Shown: positions 51,656-62,080, counted from the stretch's first letter. The stretch is 64,000 bases of DNA from Nocardia rhamnosiphila NBRC 108938 (GCF_000720425.1 NZ_JOAJ01000007.1:186001-250000), one strand, 5' to 3'. Made by a program: numbers and translations. The notes: generated from the sequence alone by a model not told the origin.

Positions 51656-52654
51656 GTGACCGAATCCGGCAACGAACCCATCGCGACCCGGCGCACGGTG
51701 CGCAGCGGCGCCTTCGACCTCGCGGTCTACGAATACGGCGACCCGGCCGCCGACACCGTGGTGCTGGTACACGGTTGGCCCGATACGAGCCACCTCTGGC
51801 ACGGGGTGATCCCGCTGCTGGCCGGGCGATTCCACGTGGTGGCCTACGACACCCGCGGTCACGGGGCCTCGACCCGCACCGGCCGGGTCGCCGATTTCCG
51901 GCTCGCGGAACTGGCCGCGGACTTCTTCGCGGTCGCCGACGCGGTCAGCCCCGACCGGCCGGTCCACGTCCTCGCGCACGACTGGGGTTCGGTCCAGGTC
52001 TGGGAGGCGGTCTGCGAGCCGCGGGCGGTCGGGCGCATCGCCTCGTTCACCTCGGTCTCCGGCCCCAACCTCGACCACCTGGGCAAATGGGTACGCGACC
52101 GGCTCGGCCGGCCCAGCCCGCGCAATATCTGGCAGCCGTTCACCCAGTTGCTGTCCTCGGCCTATACCGGGTTCTTCATGACACCCCGTCTGCCGCGGCT
52201 GGCGTTCGGCCTGCTCGCCACCGAGCACCGCTGGCGCCGGGTCATCCAGCTCATGAACGACACCGCACCCTCGACGATCTTCTTCGCCCCGACACTGAAG
52301 CGGGATATGGTCGACGGTCTGCTCATCTACCGGGCGAATATCCTCGCGCACCTGCTGAACCCGCGCGAACGGACCACCGACGTACCGGTCCAGCTCATTG
52401 TCGCCGGTCGCGATATCGCGGTGCGGCCCGCCGGTTACGACGATACGGGCCGGTGGGTCTCGCGGTTGTGGCGCCGCGATGTACCGGCCGGGCACTGGAT
52501 GCCGTTCTCCCATCCGGAGCTGTTGGCCACCGCCACCACGGAATTCGTGGACGCGCTGCGCACCGGTGAGGTCGCCGCGGGGACCACCGCACCGCGGGCC
52601 GACGAGCAGCCGTCCCGCCGATTGCGGGCCGTCCGGGCCACCGGCACCGACTGA
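51656..52654 (+). CDS. Alpha/beta hydrolase of the EphD type, without its SDR half
   Basis: This 332-residue hydrolase has VVLVHGWPDTSHLWHG near residue 36, nucleophile elbow LAHDWGSVQ with Asp, as in epoxide hydrolases, and VPAGHWMPFSHP with the His. It resembles the N-terminal half of EphD-like proteins, in which a short-chain dehydrogenase follows in the same chain; here the protein ends soon after the hydrolase. GTG 51656 follows GAGGAG; an in-frame GTG at 51635 is less well placed. Third gene of the operon. Confidence 0.86.
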   Translation: MTESGNEPIATRRTVRSGAFDLAVYEYGDPAADTVVLVHGWPDTSHLWHGVIPLLAGRFHVVAYDTRGHGASTRTGRVADFRLAELAADFFAVADAVSPDRPVHVLAHDWGSVQVWEAVCEPRAVGRIASFTSVSGPNLDHLGKWVRDRLGRPSPRNIWQPFTQLLSSAYTGFFMTPRLPRLAFGLLATEHRWRRVIQLMNDTAPSTIFFAPTLKRDMVDGLLIYRANILAHLLNPRERTTDVPVQLIVAGRDIAVRPAGYDDTGRWVSRLWRRDVPAGHWMPFSHPELLATATTEFVDALRTGEVAAGTTAPRADEQPSRRLRAVRATGTD

Positions 52655-52669
52655 TCTCCGCCGGGCCGC

Positions 52670-53659
52670 TCACGACGGGGCGGACGGTGTGGCGGGTCGC
52701 CGGGAGGCGCGACAGAAGCGTTCGCCCCAGACTCGGATGTGCTCGATCAGTTCCGGGGGTTCCAGAACCTGGAATTCGGCATCGAGCGAGCCCAGTGTCA
52801 GGGCGGGCCAGTCCAGCGAGTCGGTGGTCATGGCGATCCGGCAGCGGCCCGCGTCGATCGCCTCGACACTGCCCCAGCGTCCGAGACGCTGCCGGACCGA
52901 CTCCGCCGGGGCTTCGACCAGCGCTTCGATCCGATACAGATGCGGCATATTGTCCACGCCGGAACGGACGAATTCCGCGGCGTCCGCGGTGGGCAGTTCC
53001 CGGGGGCGGAAGCGTGCTCCGTCGCCTGCCGGGTCGGTGAGCCGGTCGACCCGGAAACTGCGCCAATCGTGGCGGGTCAGGTCGAACGCCACCAGATACC
53101 AGCGCCGGCCCAGAGCGACCAGGCGGTGCGGTTCGACGTGCCGTTCACTGCGGCGGCCGTCGGCGGCGGTGTAGGTGAAACGCAACCGCTCACTGTCACG
53201 GCAGGTCAGGGCCACCGCGGCGAGAGCCGACGGATCGAGGGCGGCAGCGGAACGGCCGCCCTCCCAGTCCGCGGGCACCGTCATGGCCCGGATCGCCTCC
53301 ACCCGCTTGCGCAGCCGGGGCGGCATCACCTGCACCACCTTCGCCAACGCGCGCACCGAGGACTCCGCAACACCCTCCACCATGCCCTGCATCGCGAACT
53401 GCAGTCCGACCACGAGCGCTACGGCTTCGTCGTCGTCGACCATCAGCGGCGGCAGCGCCGCCCCCGCGGCGAGCTGGTAGCCACCGTCGACACCGCGTTG
53501 CGCTTCCACCGGATACCCCAGGTCGCGCAGCCGGTCGATATCGCGCCGCAGGGTTCGCGGCGAGACTCCCAGCCGCTGCGCCAGCTCGGTGCCGGGCCAG
53601 TATTTGTGGGTCTGCAGCAGCGACAGCAGACGCAGCGTCCGCGTGCTCGTATTGGCCAT
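52670..53659 (-). CDS. WYL-domain transcriptional regulator
   Basis: This 329-residue protein has an N-terminal winged helix (RLLSLLQTHKYWPGTELAQR, then SPRTLRRDIDRLRDLG), a WYL domain in the middle with RHVEPHRLVALGRRWYLVAF, and a WCX-like C-terminal extension. It probably senses a nucleotide-like or nucleic-acid ligand. Its 3' end converges on the hydrolase operon. Confidence 0.92.
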   Translation of the reverse strand: MANTSTRTLRLLSLLQTHKYWPGTELAQRLGVSPRTLRRDIDRLRDLGYPVEAQRGVDGGYQLAAGAALPPLMVDDDEAVALVVGLQFAMQGMVEGVAESSVRALAKVVQVMPPRLRKRVEAIRAMTVPADWEGGRSAAALDPSALAAVALTCRDSERLRFTYTAADGRRSERHVEPHRLVALGRRWYLVAFDLTRHDWRSFRVDRLTDPAGDGARFRPRELPTADAAEFVRSGVDNMPHLYRIEALVEAPAESVRQRLGRWGSVEAIDAGRCRIAMTTDSLDWPALTLGSLDAEFQVLEPPELIEHIRVWGERFCRASRRPATPSAPS

Positions 53660-53773
53660 ACCGTCGATTGTTCTCGAATTGCGGTCGATTAATGGCCGCT
53701 GGTTCCGTATTTTCCGGGGAGGGCCCGGCCGGAGGGCACGGATTCACGGTGATTCCGGCCGCCCGCGCCCCGG

Positions 53774-54769
53774 CTAGTGTGTTCCGAGCGCCCGGAGTGA
53801 TACGCCGGTGATGGTGTCGGCGAAGACCGAGCCATCGGCGTGCTTACGGCCGTAGACGATGATCGGGGCACCCTCGGCGATTGCCTCGATGGTGGTGGCG
53901 ATCAGCACGTAGACCTTGGTGTGGTCGTCGGTGTGCACCACGACCTCGGAATGGCTGATCTCGCTCTTCACCGTAAGGGTGGTGCCGTCGTTGGTCAGCA
54001 CCTTCCCCCAGACGAAACCGGCCCCGATATCGGGGGATTTCGCAGTCGGAGCCTCGCTCTCGCGGGGTGCCATGGTCGAGGCGGCGATGGCCGCGGTCGG
54101 GGCGGCGGCCTGGTCGGTATCGGTCGTCCGCCCGAGGTAGAAGAACCCCACGGCGAGCAGCACGGCAATCCCGAGACACAGGCCGAGCAGTGCGTGACCC
54201 CCGACCGGAAGCAATTCCGGCACTTGGGTCTTCGGTACGGTCCACGCCGGATTCGCGGGCGCGGGAGGCGGAGCCGCGTAATGGGCGCTCTGCGCGCTCG
54301 CCGCCGGGGTGGCCGGTATGCGTGCGGGGTGCCCCGCCGGCGGATCGGGCACAACCCACCGCCGGCCGCCGTCGTCGGCAGCGGGTTCCGCGGGCCGGTA
54401 TCTCTCCGGGGCGGGGCCGGGGGGACGATCCGTGGACCCAGATCCTTCCGGATAGGGTTCCGGTCGCCCGGCCGCCGTGGGTGATCCACCCGACGCGGCG
54501 GCCGGCGCACGGCCGGGCGGACATTCGGATAGATCGTCCTCGCTGTCGGACGCGACGTCCTCGTCCCACATACCGGCCCCGAGACCCGAGTCGTACGCGG
54601 CGGCTCCGAGTAGCCGCACCGATCCGAGGGCCCCGGCAACCGCCGGGCGATTCCGGGGCGCGCGATTGGTCGCGGCCCGAATAACCCGTGGGTCCACACC
54701 GCCGAACTGCTCGGCGGACAAGCCCGCGCGGTGGCGTGACCGCGACCACGGAGTGTGCTTGTTGGACAT
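53774..54769 (-). CDS. Membrane-anchored protein with Pro-rich cytoplasmic part and DUF5666-like domain
   Basis: This 331-residue protein has a long Pro/Ala-rich N-terminal half (to about residue 190), one membrane span (LLGLCLGIAVLLAVGFFYL) and an extracytoplasmic C-terminal beta domain: VWGKVLTNDGTTLTVKSE, then VHTDDHTKVYVL and SVFADTITGVSL, like DUF5666. Mycobacteriales have similar anchored proteins of unknown role. A basic N-terminus (HTPWSRSRHR) may bind nucleic acid or lipids. Confidence 0.75.
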   Translation of the reverse strand: MSNKHTPWSRSRHRAGLSAEQFGGVDPRVIRAATNRAPRNRPAVAGALGSVRLLGAAAYDSGLGAGMWDEDVASDSEDDLSECPPGRAPAAASGGSPTAAGRPEPYPEGSGSTDRPPGPAPERYRPAEPAADDGGRRWVVPDPPAGHPARIPATPAASAQSAHYAAPPPAPANPAWTVPKTQVPELLPVGGHALLGLCLGIAVLLAVGFFYLGRTTDTDQAAAPTAAIAASTMAPRESEAPTAKSPDIGAGFVWGKVLTNDGTTLTVKSEISHSEVVVHTDDHTKVYVLIATTIEAIAEGAPIIVYGRKHADGSVFADTITGVSLRALGTH

Positions 54770-54870
54770 ACTGCCAGGTTAGGTCCTCTGTCCAGGCCCC
54801 TATCGTCACTGACGGGAGGAATCATCGGATGAAAGCGGTTCTGCCACAGCGGCTTCCGCCCGCCCATGCC

Positions 54871-56748
54871 TCATCCGGCCGCCAGCACCTCCAGAACCTG
54901 CTCTCCGTAACGTGCCAGCTTGTTCTCGCCGACGCCGTTCACCGTGCCCAGTTCCCGGAGATCGGCGGGTTTGCGGGCGGCGATATCGCGAAGCGTGGCG
55001 TCATGGAACACCACGTACGCGGGGACACCCTGTTCCTTGGCGGTATCGGCCCGCCACTGCCGCAGTTTCTCGAACAGCGCGGTGTCGGCGGTATCGAGAT
55101 CGGCGGGTGCGGCCCGGCCGGTTTTCGCGCTGCGCGCCGCCCGCGCCGGAGTGGGCCGCTCCGGTTCGCGGCGTAGCGCGACGGTGCGGCCGTCGAAGAG
55201 GACGGCTTCGCTGGCCTCGGTCAGCGTGAGCACCCCGTAATCCCCGTGGACCGCGAGCAGCCCCTGGGCCAGCAGCTGCCGGACCACCCCGCGCCACTGG
55301 GTATCGCGCAGATCGGTGCCGACACCGAACACACTGAGTTCGTGGTGGTCGTACTGCTGCACCTTCTGGTTCTTCTTGCCGAGCAGGATATCGATGAGAT
55401 GACCCGCGCCGAAGCTCTGCCCGCGCTCCCGTTTCAGGCGCAGTACCGCCGAGAGCAGTTTCTGCGCGGCGACGGTGCCGTCCCACGATTCGGGCGGGTT
55501 CAGGCAGGTGTCGCAGTTCCCGCACGGCTGCGGCGGCTGACCGAAGTAGGCCAGCAGCTGGGCCCGGCGGCAGTCGACCGTCTCGCAGAGGGCGAGCATC
55601 GCGTCCAGGTGCAGCTGCAACCGGCGGCGGTGCGCGGCATCGCCCTCGGAGGTTTCGATGAGTTTGCGCTGTTGCACCACGTCCTGCAGGCCGTAGACCA
55701 TCCAGGCCGTGGACGGCAGCCCGTCCCGCCCGGCCCGTCCGGTCTCCTGGTAGTAGCCCTCGACCGATTTGGGCAGGTCGAGGTGGGCGACGAAACGCAC
55801 ATCGGGTTTGTCGATACCCATACCGAAGGCGATGGTCGCCACCACCACCAGGCCTTCCTCGCGCAGGAAGCGTGCCTGGTTCTCGGCGCGGGTGCGATTG
55901 TCCAGGCCCGCGTGGTACGGGACCGCCCGGATACCGTTCTCGGTGAGAAACGCAGCGGTCTTCTCGACGGAGTTGCGGGACAGGCAGTAGACGATGCCGG
56001 CATCGCCGGGGTGCTCGGCGCGCAGGAACTCTAGGAGCTGCCGATCGGGCCGGTTCTTCGGTTCGATGCGGTATTGGATGTTCGGCCGATCGAAACTGGC
56101 CACGAAGCGCCGGGCACCGCCCAGGTCGAGCCGGGTGATGATCTCGTCGCGGGTCTTCTCGGTGGCGGTCGCGGTGAGCGCGATCCGGGGCACGTCGGGC
56201 CAGCGTTCGTGCAGCATGGACAGCGCCAGATAGTCGGGCCGGAAATCGTGACCCCACTGCGAGACGCAGTGGGCCTCGTCGATCGCGAACAGCGCGATCC
56301 GGCCCCGGTCGAGCAGCTGGGCGGTCGATTCCATGCGCAACCGCTCCGGCGCGAGATACAGCAGATCGAGTTCGCCGGCCGCGAACTGCGCTTCCACGGT
56401 GCGGCGCTCGTCCGGGAACTGGGTGGAGTTCAGAAAGCCGGCCCGCACCCCGAGCGCGCTGAGCGCGTCCACCTGGTCCTGCATGAGCGCGATCAGCGGG
56501 GAAACCACCACTCCGACGCCGTCGCGGACCAGCGCGGGAATCTGATAGCACAGCGATTTGCCGCCGCCGGTGGGCATGAGCACCAGTGCGTCGCCGCCGC
56601 CGATCACCTGGTCGACGATCGCGCGCTGTTCGCCCCGGAAACTGTCGTAACCGAAGACCCGGTTCAGAATCCGCTGTGCCGCATCGGATTCGGCACCGGA
56701 CTCGGCAACGGGCACGGTCGGGGCTTCGGGGGCTTCCACGCGGCCCAT
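54871..56748 (-). CDS. recQ: ATP-dependent DNA helicase RecQ
   Basis: This 625-residue protein has superfamily 2 helicase motifs PTGGGKSLCYQIPAL near residue 53, IDEAHCVSQWGHDFRPDY near 150, ALTATATEKTR, and YYQETGRAGRDG near 330. The RecQ zinc site is CRRAQ... with CGNCDTC, the RQC winged helix follows, and an HRDC domain ends the protein (DLRELGTVNGVGENKLARYG). The ATG at 56748 gives the standard length. Role: recombination and repair. Confidence 0.96.
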   Translation of the reverse strand: MGRVEAPEAPTVPVAESGAESDAAQRILNRVFGYDSFRGEQRAIVDQVIGGGDALVLMPTGGGKSLCYQIPALVRDGVGVVVSPLIALMQDQVDALSALGVRAGFLNSTQFPDERRTVEAQFAAGELDLLYLAPERLRMESTAQLLDRGRIALFAIDEAHCVSQWGHDFRPDYLALSMLHERWPDVPRIALTATATEKTRDEIITRLDLGGARRFVASFDRPNIQYRIEPKNRPDRQLLEFLRAEHPGDAGIVYCLSRNSVEKTAAFLTENGIRAVPYHAGLDNRTRAENQARFLREEGLVVVATIAFGMGIDKPDVRFVAHLDLPKSVEGYYQETGRAGRDGLPSTAWMVYGLQDVVQQRKLIETSEGDAAHRRRLQLHLDAMLALCETVDCRRAQLLAYFGQPPQPCGNCDTCLNPPESWDGTVAAQKLLSAVLRLKRERGQSFGAGHLIDILLGKKNQKVQQYDHHELSVFGVGTDLRDTQWRGVVRQLLAQGLLAVHGDYGVLTLTEASEAVLFDGRTVALRREPERPTPARAARSAKTGRAAPADLDTADTALFEKLRQWRADTAKEQGVPAYVVFHDATLRDIAARKPADLRELGTVNGVGENKLARYGEQVLEVLAAG

Positions 56749-56914
56749 CCTACGAGCACCGCCGGACAACCCGGGGGGCGTCCGGCGCGGACGCCGAGGT
56801 CGCGCGCGTAGTGCACACATGTGGATGAACCGGGTCCCGCTCCGGCCGCCGACACCGTGACCACGCGCCGCGCGAATCCCGCGGTACCGCCGCCGATCAC
56901 TTAGGTTGTCCGAT

Positions 56915-57886
56915 ATGGCATCCAGAATGCGATCGCGTGCCCGGTGGGCGATGGTCACCGCCATTACGGCAGCAGCGGCCTGTGTGAGCGCGGCGCCCGC
57001 GCACGCACAGGAGTTCCCGGCCATGTGCGCCGACGGCTGGCAGGCGACCACGATCGTCGAGGGGGTCGGCAATCTGGAGAACCTGGATTCCGACGGGGCC
57101 GGCGGCTTCTATGTCACCGGCCTCGTCGACGGCTACCTCGCCCACGTATCGGCCGACGGGAAATTCGAGAAGCTGGTCACCGGGCTGCAGCATCCGGCGG
57201 GCGTCCGCGTGGCCGGGCGCTCGGTGTACTTCCTGACCGGCGACGGGGTGACCGATCCGCCGGGCACACTACAACGCTACGACCTCGACACCGGCGCGGT
57301 GAGCGTGCTCCGCACCGGGCTCAACGGCCCGAACGGCCTGCTGTTGCTTCCCGACGGGGACCTGCTGATCAGCACGATCGGGCTTTCGCGGGCGCCCACC
57401 GGAATCGCCCGGTACCGGCCGTCGACCGGCGAGTTCACCGAATCGTGGTCACCGCTCCCGCTGACCAACGGCCTGGCTCTGGCTCCCGACGGGCAGTCGA
57501 TCTACACGGACAATCTCACCATGCGGATCTTCCGGATCCCCCTGGGTTCGCCCGCCGACGCCCAGGTGGTCGCGGGGCCGCCGAACCTGCTCACCGTTCC
57601 CGACGATATGGAGGCCACCCGCGCCGGTGACCTGTACGTCGCCGATCACGGAGTCGGCGCGATCTATCGGGTGGACCCGGCCACGGGGACCGGATGCGCG
57701 ATCATCACGGGCCTGATCAGACGGCCCGACCCGGTCCGGACCGTGCCCGATGGCACCACCTCGGTGCGGATCGCCCGCGACGGCGGATCGTGGGCACTGT
57801 TCGTGACCGGGATGGATGGGGCGTTGCGGCGGCTGAGCCCGCCACCGGGTGTCGACCTCACACCAGCCGACGCCACTCGGCGCTGA
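56915..57886 (+). CDS. Secreted SMP-30/gluconolactonase-like beta-propeller
   Basis: This 323-residue protein has a signal peptide (MVTAITAAAACVSAAPAHA, cut near residue 31) and a six-bladed propeller typical of SMP-30/strictosidine synthase-like lactonases: GFYVTGLVDGYLAHV, GLNGPNGLLLLPDGDLLIS, PLTNGLALAPDGQSIYTDN, GDLYVADHGVGAIYRV. It acts outside the membrane, probably on a lactone or ester. It diverges from recQ. Confidence 0.82.
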   Translation: MASRMRSRARWAMVTAITAAAACVSAAPAHAQEFPAMCADGWQATTIVEGVGNLENLDSDGAGGFYVTGLVDGYLAHVSADGKFEKLVTGLQHPAGVRVAGRSVYFLTGDGVTDPPGTLQRYDLDTGAVSVLRTGLNGPNGLLLLPDGDLLISTIGLSRAPTGIARYRPSTGEFTESWSPLPLTNGLALAPDGQSIYTDNLTMRIFRIPLGSPADAQVVAGPPNLLTVPDDMEATRAGDLYVADHGVGAIYRVDPATGTGCAIITGLIRRPDPVRTVPDGTTSVRIARDGGSWALFVTGMDGALRRLSPPPGVDLTPADATRR

Positions 57887-58017
57887 TACACATTGCCCGC
57901 TCAGAGCCAATTTATGGACAATCCGCACTACCGGCTCAATTGAGGTCGGAAAGTGACCGCTAGGGGTCATACGGTGCTTCTCGAGCACGGAATCCACCGA
58001 ACCCCTGACGGAAGGCG

Positions 58018-58575
58018 ATGACCTTGAGCGAGAACTCCACCCTCCCCCGGACCGATACCGCCGCGACCCTGTCCGGCGAACGCGCCGACCTGCTCGCCGA
58101 ACTGCGGGCCGCGCGCTTCTTCCTGCGCTTCACCGCCCGTGAGCTGACCGAGGAACAGGCCGCGGCCCGCCCCACTCCCAGTGCACTGTGCGTGGGCGGC
58201 CTGATCAAGCATGTGACCGGCGTCGAACGCGGCTGGGCGGATTTCTTCGTGGCGGGCGCCGCGGTCTCGAAGGACTTCGACGATATGACCGCCGCGGATT
58301 TCGCGGCCCGGGACAACGAATTCCGCATGCTGCCCGGCGAAACGCTCGCCGGGGTGCTCGCGGCCTACGAGGAGGTGGCACGGCGGACCGACGAAATGGT
58401 GGCCACCCTGCCCGATCTCGACACGAAGTGCCCGCTGCCCAAGGCCCCCTGGTTCCAGGAGACCCACTGGTCGGCACGCCGGGTGCTGCTGCACATCATC
58501 GCCGAGACCACGCAGCACGCGGGTCACGCGGACATCATCCGCGAGGCGATCGACGGCGCCAAGACCATGGGCTAG
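58018..58575 (+). CDS. DinB-like (DUF664) protein
   Basis: This 185-residue protein has the DinB fold: RFTARELTEEQAAARPTPS, LIKHVTGVERGWADFF with the first metal His, and LLHIIAETTQHAGHADII with the two others. It is distantly related to the protein at 6720. GGAAGGCG precedes the ATG. It converges with the sigma gene at 58581; whether they work together is unclear. Confidence 0.87.
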   Translation: MTLSENSTLPRTDTAATLSGERADLLAELRAARFFLRFTARELTEEQAAARPTPSALCVGGLIKHVTGVERGWADFFVAGAAVSKDFDDMTAADFAARDNEFRMLPGETLAGVLAAYEEVARRTDEMVATLPDLDTKCPLPKAPWFQETHWSARRVLLHIIAETTQHAGHADIIREAIDGAKTMG

Positions 58576-58580
58576 GCGGG

Positions 58581-59526
58581 TCACCACCGTACGTCGAGCG
58601 GGGAGTGGGGCCCGGCAGCCACCCATTCCCTGGTCAGATGCGCCAGCTTCGCGGGCGCGACCTGTACGTGCAACGCGGCGATCCCCGAGGGAGCCATTTC
58701 GAGGCACAGGACGCCGTAGACCCGGCCGCCGGCCTCGATCACGATCGCGGGATCGCCGTTGAGGACGGCCGCGTAGAACGTGAGGTCGGCGCCGACGAAG
58801 GCGCGTTCGGCGCCGGTCGGACGGAATAGATTGCGCAGGTAATGGGCCACCGCGGCCGCCCCCATCACCGGGGTCCGACGGGCCGGAACGGCGCCGCCGC
58901 CGTCGGCCACGCTGACCACGTCACCGGTGAGCAGCCGGACCAGCGGCTCGGTATCGCCGCTGAGGGCGGCGACGAGGAATTCCTCGGCGATCCGCCGCGC
59001 GGCCCGCCCCCGCGTCTACCTCGGTCCGGGACCGGCCGCCGAGATGCTGTGCGGCCCGCCGGTAGATCTGCTGGCAATTCGATTCGGTGAGATCGAGGAT
59101 TTCCGCGATCTCCCGATGCGGGTATCCGAATGCCTCGCGCAGCACGTACACCGCGCGCTCGTTGGGGGTGAGCCGCTCCATCACGGTGAGCATCGCGAGC
59201 GAGACCGACTCGCGCTGCTCGACGGTCTCGGCGGGACCGAGCATCGGGTTCCCCGCCAGGACCGGCTCCGGAAGCCACTGTCCGACATAGGTCTCCCGCC
59301 GGGCCCGCGCGGAAGTGAGCTGGTTGAGGCACAGGTTGGTGAGCACCTTCGTCAACCATGCCTCGGGTGTCTCGATCCGCTCCCGGTCCACCGCGTGCCA
59401 CCGCAGGAACGTTTCCTGGACGGCGTCCTCGGCATCGCCGGCCGACCCCAGCAGCCGGTAGGCGATCGCCTCCAGACGGCCCCGGGCGCCCTCGAAGAGG
59501 TCGGCTTCGTGCGTACTGAGCGACAT
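58581..59526 (-). pseudogene. ECF41/SigJ-type sigma factor with a frameshift
   Basis: The first 180 codons give regions 2 and 4 (AYRLLGSAGDAEDAVQETFL, LTPNERAVYVLREAFGYPHR, IAEILDLTESNCQQIYRRA). Near 59010, in a G-rich run, the frame is lost: continuing one base over gives AARRIAEEFL and then the SnoaL-like C-terminal domain (VRLLTGDVVSVADGGGAVPA...). ECF41 sigma factors need this domain for regulation. The gene is therefore broken, or one base is miscalled. The original length was about 314 residues. The family usually has a carboxymuconolactone decarboxylase-like gene beside it, which is not seen. Confidence 0.82.
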
Positions 59527-59635
59527 CAACCCATCGTCGGCCCTCGGCGCAGCTCGCGTCCACCGGCGCGGCCCGGGGGCGGAGCACGGTGCCGAGCCCG
59601 TACGGCGGTGTGCGGTCGCGAGCGGGAGCGGCGGA

Positions 59636-60421
59636 CTAGCCGCGGAGACGAAGCAGAACCTGCTGGTGCAGCCGCCCGTTGGAGGCCACCGCGTCCCCGC
59701 CGTGCGGGCCGTCGCGACCGTCGAGGGCGGTGAAAGTACCGCCGGCTTCGCGGATCAGGATGTCCAGCGCGGCCAGATCCCACAGCGACACCTCGGGTTC
59801 GGCCGCGATATCCACCGCCCCCTCGGCGACCAGGCAGTAGCTGAAGAAGTCGCCGTAACCGCGGACCCGCCACACATCGTCGGTGAGATCGATGAACTGC
59901 TCACGCAGGCCGCGGTCGCGCCAGCCGGACAGGCTGGAGAACGCGAGGCTGGCCGAGCCGAGATCGGAGACGGCGCTGACAGTGATCGGTTGCGGCGCGC
60001 CGGGATGGAAACTCGACCATGCGCCCTGCCCCGTCGCGGCCCACCAGCGGCGGGCCAGCGCGGGCGCGCTCACCACACCGACCACCGGCACACCGTCCTC
60101 CAGTAAGGCGATGAGAGTGGCCCACACCGGGACGCCGCGCACGAAATTCTTGGTGCCGTCGATCGGATCGACGACCCATTGCCGGCCGGTGAACTCGGCT
60201 GTGCCGCCGAATTCCTCGCCGAGGACCGAGTCCTCGGGGCGGCCGTGCCGCAGGATCCGGCGGATCGCCTCCTCCACGGCCAGATCGGCATCCGATACCG
60301 GAGTGAGGTCCGGTTTGGCATCGACCTTCAGGTCCAGCGCGCGGAACCGTTCCCGGGTGATCGCGTCCGCTTCGTCGGCCAGCCGCAATGCGAGTTCGAG
60401 GTCAGAGGAGTGAGCAGCCAC
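59636..60421 (-). CDS. hisN: Histidinol-phosphatase / inositol monophosphatase family
   Basis: This 261-residue metal-dependent phosphatase has GEEFGG near residue 69, [16 protein letters not shown] near 87 and [17 protein letters not shown] near 214, the three metal- and substrate-binding motifs. It resembles the actinobacterial HisN that performs the penultimate step of histidine synthesis. The phosphatase class is certain; the exact substrate is likely but not proved. Confidence 0.85.
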   Translation of the reverse strand: MAAHSSDLELALRLADEADAITRERFRALDLKVDAKPDLTPVSDADLAVEEAIRRILRHGRPEDSVLGEEFGGTAEFTGRQWVVDPIDGTKNFVRGVPVWATLIALLEDGVPVVGVVSAPALARRWWAATGQGAWSSFHPGAPQPITVSAVSDLGSASLAFSSLSGWRDRGLREQFIDLTDDVWRVRGYGDFFSYCLVAEGAVDIAAEPEVSLWDLAALDILIREAGGTFTALDGRDGPHGGDAVASNGRLHQQVLLRLRG

Positions 60422-60493
60422 ACCCGAACACTATCGAGTCGGTCCGGATGCGGCCGCGCGCCGTGCCGTCGCGCTCGCTGTGCGCACCCCGGG

Positions 60494-61084
60494 TCAGGCC
60501 GCTACCGCCCGGGCCGCCGTCAGCGCCTCGGCCCACCATCGCAACCGGTCCAGCATCGCCTGCGCCTGTGCTTCGGGCTCCTCGGGCGCGTGCAGTTGTC
60601 CATCCTCCCCGAACAGCAGGTAATAGCGCGGGAACGACACGTACTCGCGCACCGTGTGGGCGTCGAGTTCGTTGAACACCTGGCGCAACTGTTCGATGGC
60701 CAGCAGGCCGCCGCTGGCGCCGCTGTAGCCGACGAACGCGACGGCCTTGCCCTGCCACTGGGTGAAATGCCAGTCGATGACGGCCTTCAGCGAGGCCGGG
60801 AAACTGCGGTTGTAGTCGGGGGTCACGATGATGAACGCGTCGGCGGCGCCGAGCCGCTCGGAGAGGTCCCGCATACCGGCCGGGCGCGGCGGGTTCGGTT
60901 CCATCGCCGGCGGAACAGCCGGCAGCGCCAGCGGGATCTCGGCCTCGGCCAGGTCGATCACGTCGATCTCGAACCCGGTGTCACGGGCGGCCTGGGCGGC
61001 GATCCACGAGGCGACGACCGGTCCGAAGCGGCCCTCGCGGACGCTGCCGATGATCACCGCGAGACGCAGCGGCATTGTGGTCAT
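60494..61084 (-). CDS. NADPH-dependent FMN reductase
   Basis: This 196-residue protein has the flavodoxin-like fold with IIGSVREGRFGP at residues 11-22 binding FMN phosphate, and TPDYNRSFPASLKAVIDW near 104. It reduces FMN or quinones with NADPH. It diverges from the XRE regulator at 61226, a pairing often seen with MmyB-like regulators. Confidence 0.92.
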   Translation of the reverse strand: MTTMPLRLAVIIGSVREGRFGPVVASWIAAQAARDTGFEIDVIDLAEAEIPLALPAVPPAMEPNPPRPAGMRDLSERLGAADAFIIVTPDYNRSFPASLKAVIDWHFTQWQGKAVAFVGYSGASGGLLAIEQLRQVFNELDAHTVREYVSFPRYYLLFGEDGQLHAPEEPEAQAQAMLDRLRWWAEALTAARAVAA

Positions 61085-61225
61085 GGTGTTGCTCCGTTCT
61101 TCTCCGGCGGCCCGGTGGCCGCCCGAGGTCGAATCTGCCGCGCCGGACGCCGCGGTGGGAGACCGCGCCGAGAGTGGTACTGCCACGGCCACCCTGCGCG
61201 GCCGGCCCGCCGCTACCGTGGGACC

Positions 61226-62080
61226 GTGAGCGAGAACGAGATGGGCCTGTTCCTGCGCAGCAGGCGCGACGCGGTGACACCGGCCCAGGTGGGGCTGCCC
61301 ACCGGGGCACGCCGCCGGGCGCCCGGACTGCGCCGGGCGGAACTGGCCACGCTGGCGGGGGTCAGCGTCGAATACATCACCCGGCTCGAGCAGGGCCGGG
61401 ACCGTAATCCCTCGCCCCAGGTCCTCGCCGCGCTGGCCGACGCACTGGGACTCACCTCCGCGGAGCGTGTCCACCTGTACCGGCTGACCAAGGCCGATAC
61501 CGGTTTCAACTGCATGGGCCGGGCCCGGCCGGGTCGCGAGATCCGGCCGACGATCCGGGCGCTGCTCGATCAGCTCGAACCGGCGGCAGCGGTCGTGGTC
61601 AACCGGCTGACCGAGGTGCTGGCCTGCACCGAGGGCTACCGCAGGTTGATGGAGCCGACCGGCGCGCTGGACGGCGAGCACTGGTCCAATCTCGCTCATT
61701 TCACCTTCACCGATCCGCGGGCCCGAGAGGTCTACCCGGATTGGGGTCATCTGGCCGACCACCTGGTCGCCACCCTCAAACAGGGCCCCTTCCGCGCCGA
61801 CCCGGAGATCGCGGCGCTGGCCGACCAGCTCACCATCACCGCGGGCGCGGCGTTCACCGACCGGGTCGCCACGGTGCCCAATCTGCCCGCCGCCACCGGC
61901 GTGACCCGGATGGCGCACCCCACCGCCGGGACGTTGCGGCTGGCCTTCGAAACCCTGGACCTTTTCGCCGACGACGATCAGCAGTTGATCGTCCACCTGC
62001 CCGCCGATCCGGCCACGGCCGCCGCTCTGGACCGCCTGGCCGGCCACCACCCCGGCAACCTGCGGGCCGTCCCGAGCTGA
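61226..62080 (+). CDS. XRE-family regulator with MmyB-like domain
   Basis: This 284-residue protein has a helix-turn-helix [20 protein letters not shown] near residue 35 and [18 protein letters not shown]. The C-terminal MmyB-like domain has [19 protein letters not shown] and [17 protein letters not shown]. It is the probable regulator of the divergent FMN reductase and belongs to the same family as the protein at 46437. Confidence 0.9.
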   Translation: MSENEMGLFLRSRRDAVTPAQVGLPTGARRRAPGLRRAELATLAGVSVEYITRLEQGRDRNPSPQVLAALADALGLTSAERVHLYRLTKADTGFNCMGRARPGREIRPTIRALLDQLEPAAAVVVNRLTEVLACTEGYRRLMEPTGALDGEHWSNLAHFTFTDPRAREVYPDWGHLADHLVATLKQGPFRADPEIAALADQLTITAGAAFTDRVATVPNLPAATGVTRMAHPTAGTLRLAFETLDLFADDDQQLIVHLPADPATAAALDRLAGHHPGNLRAVPS

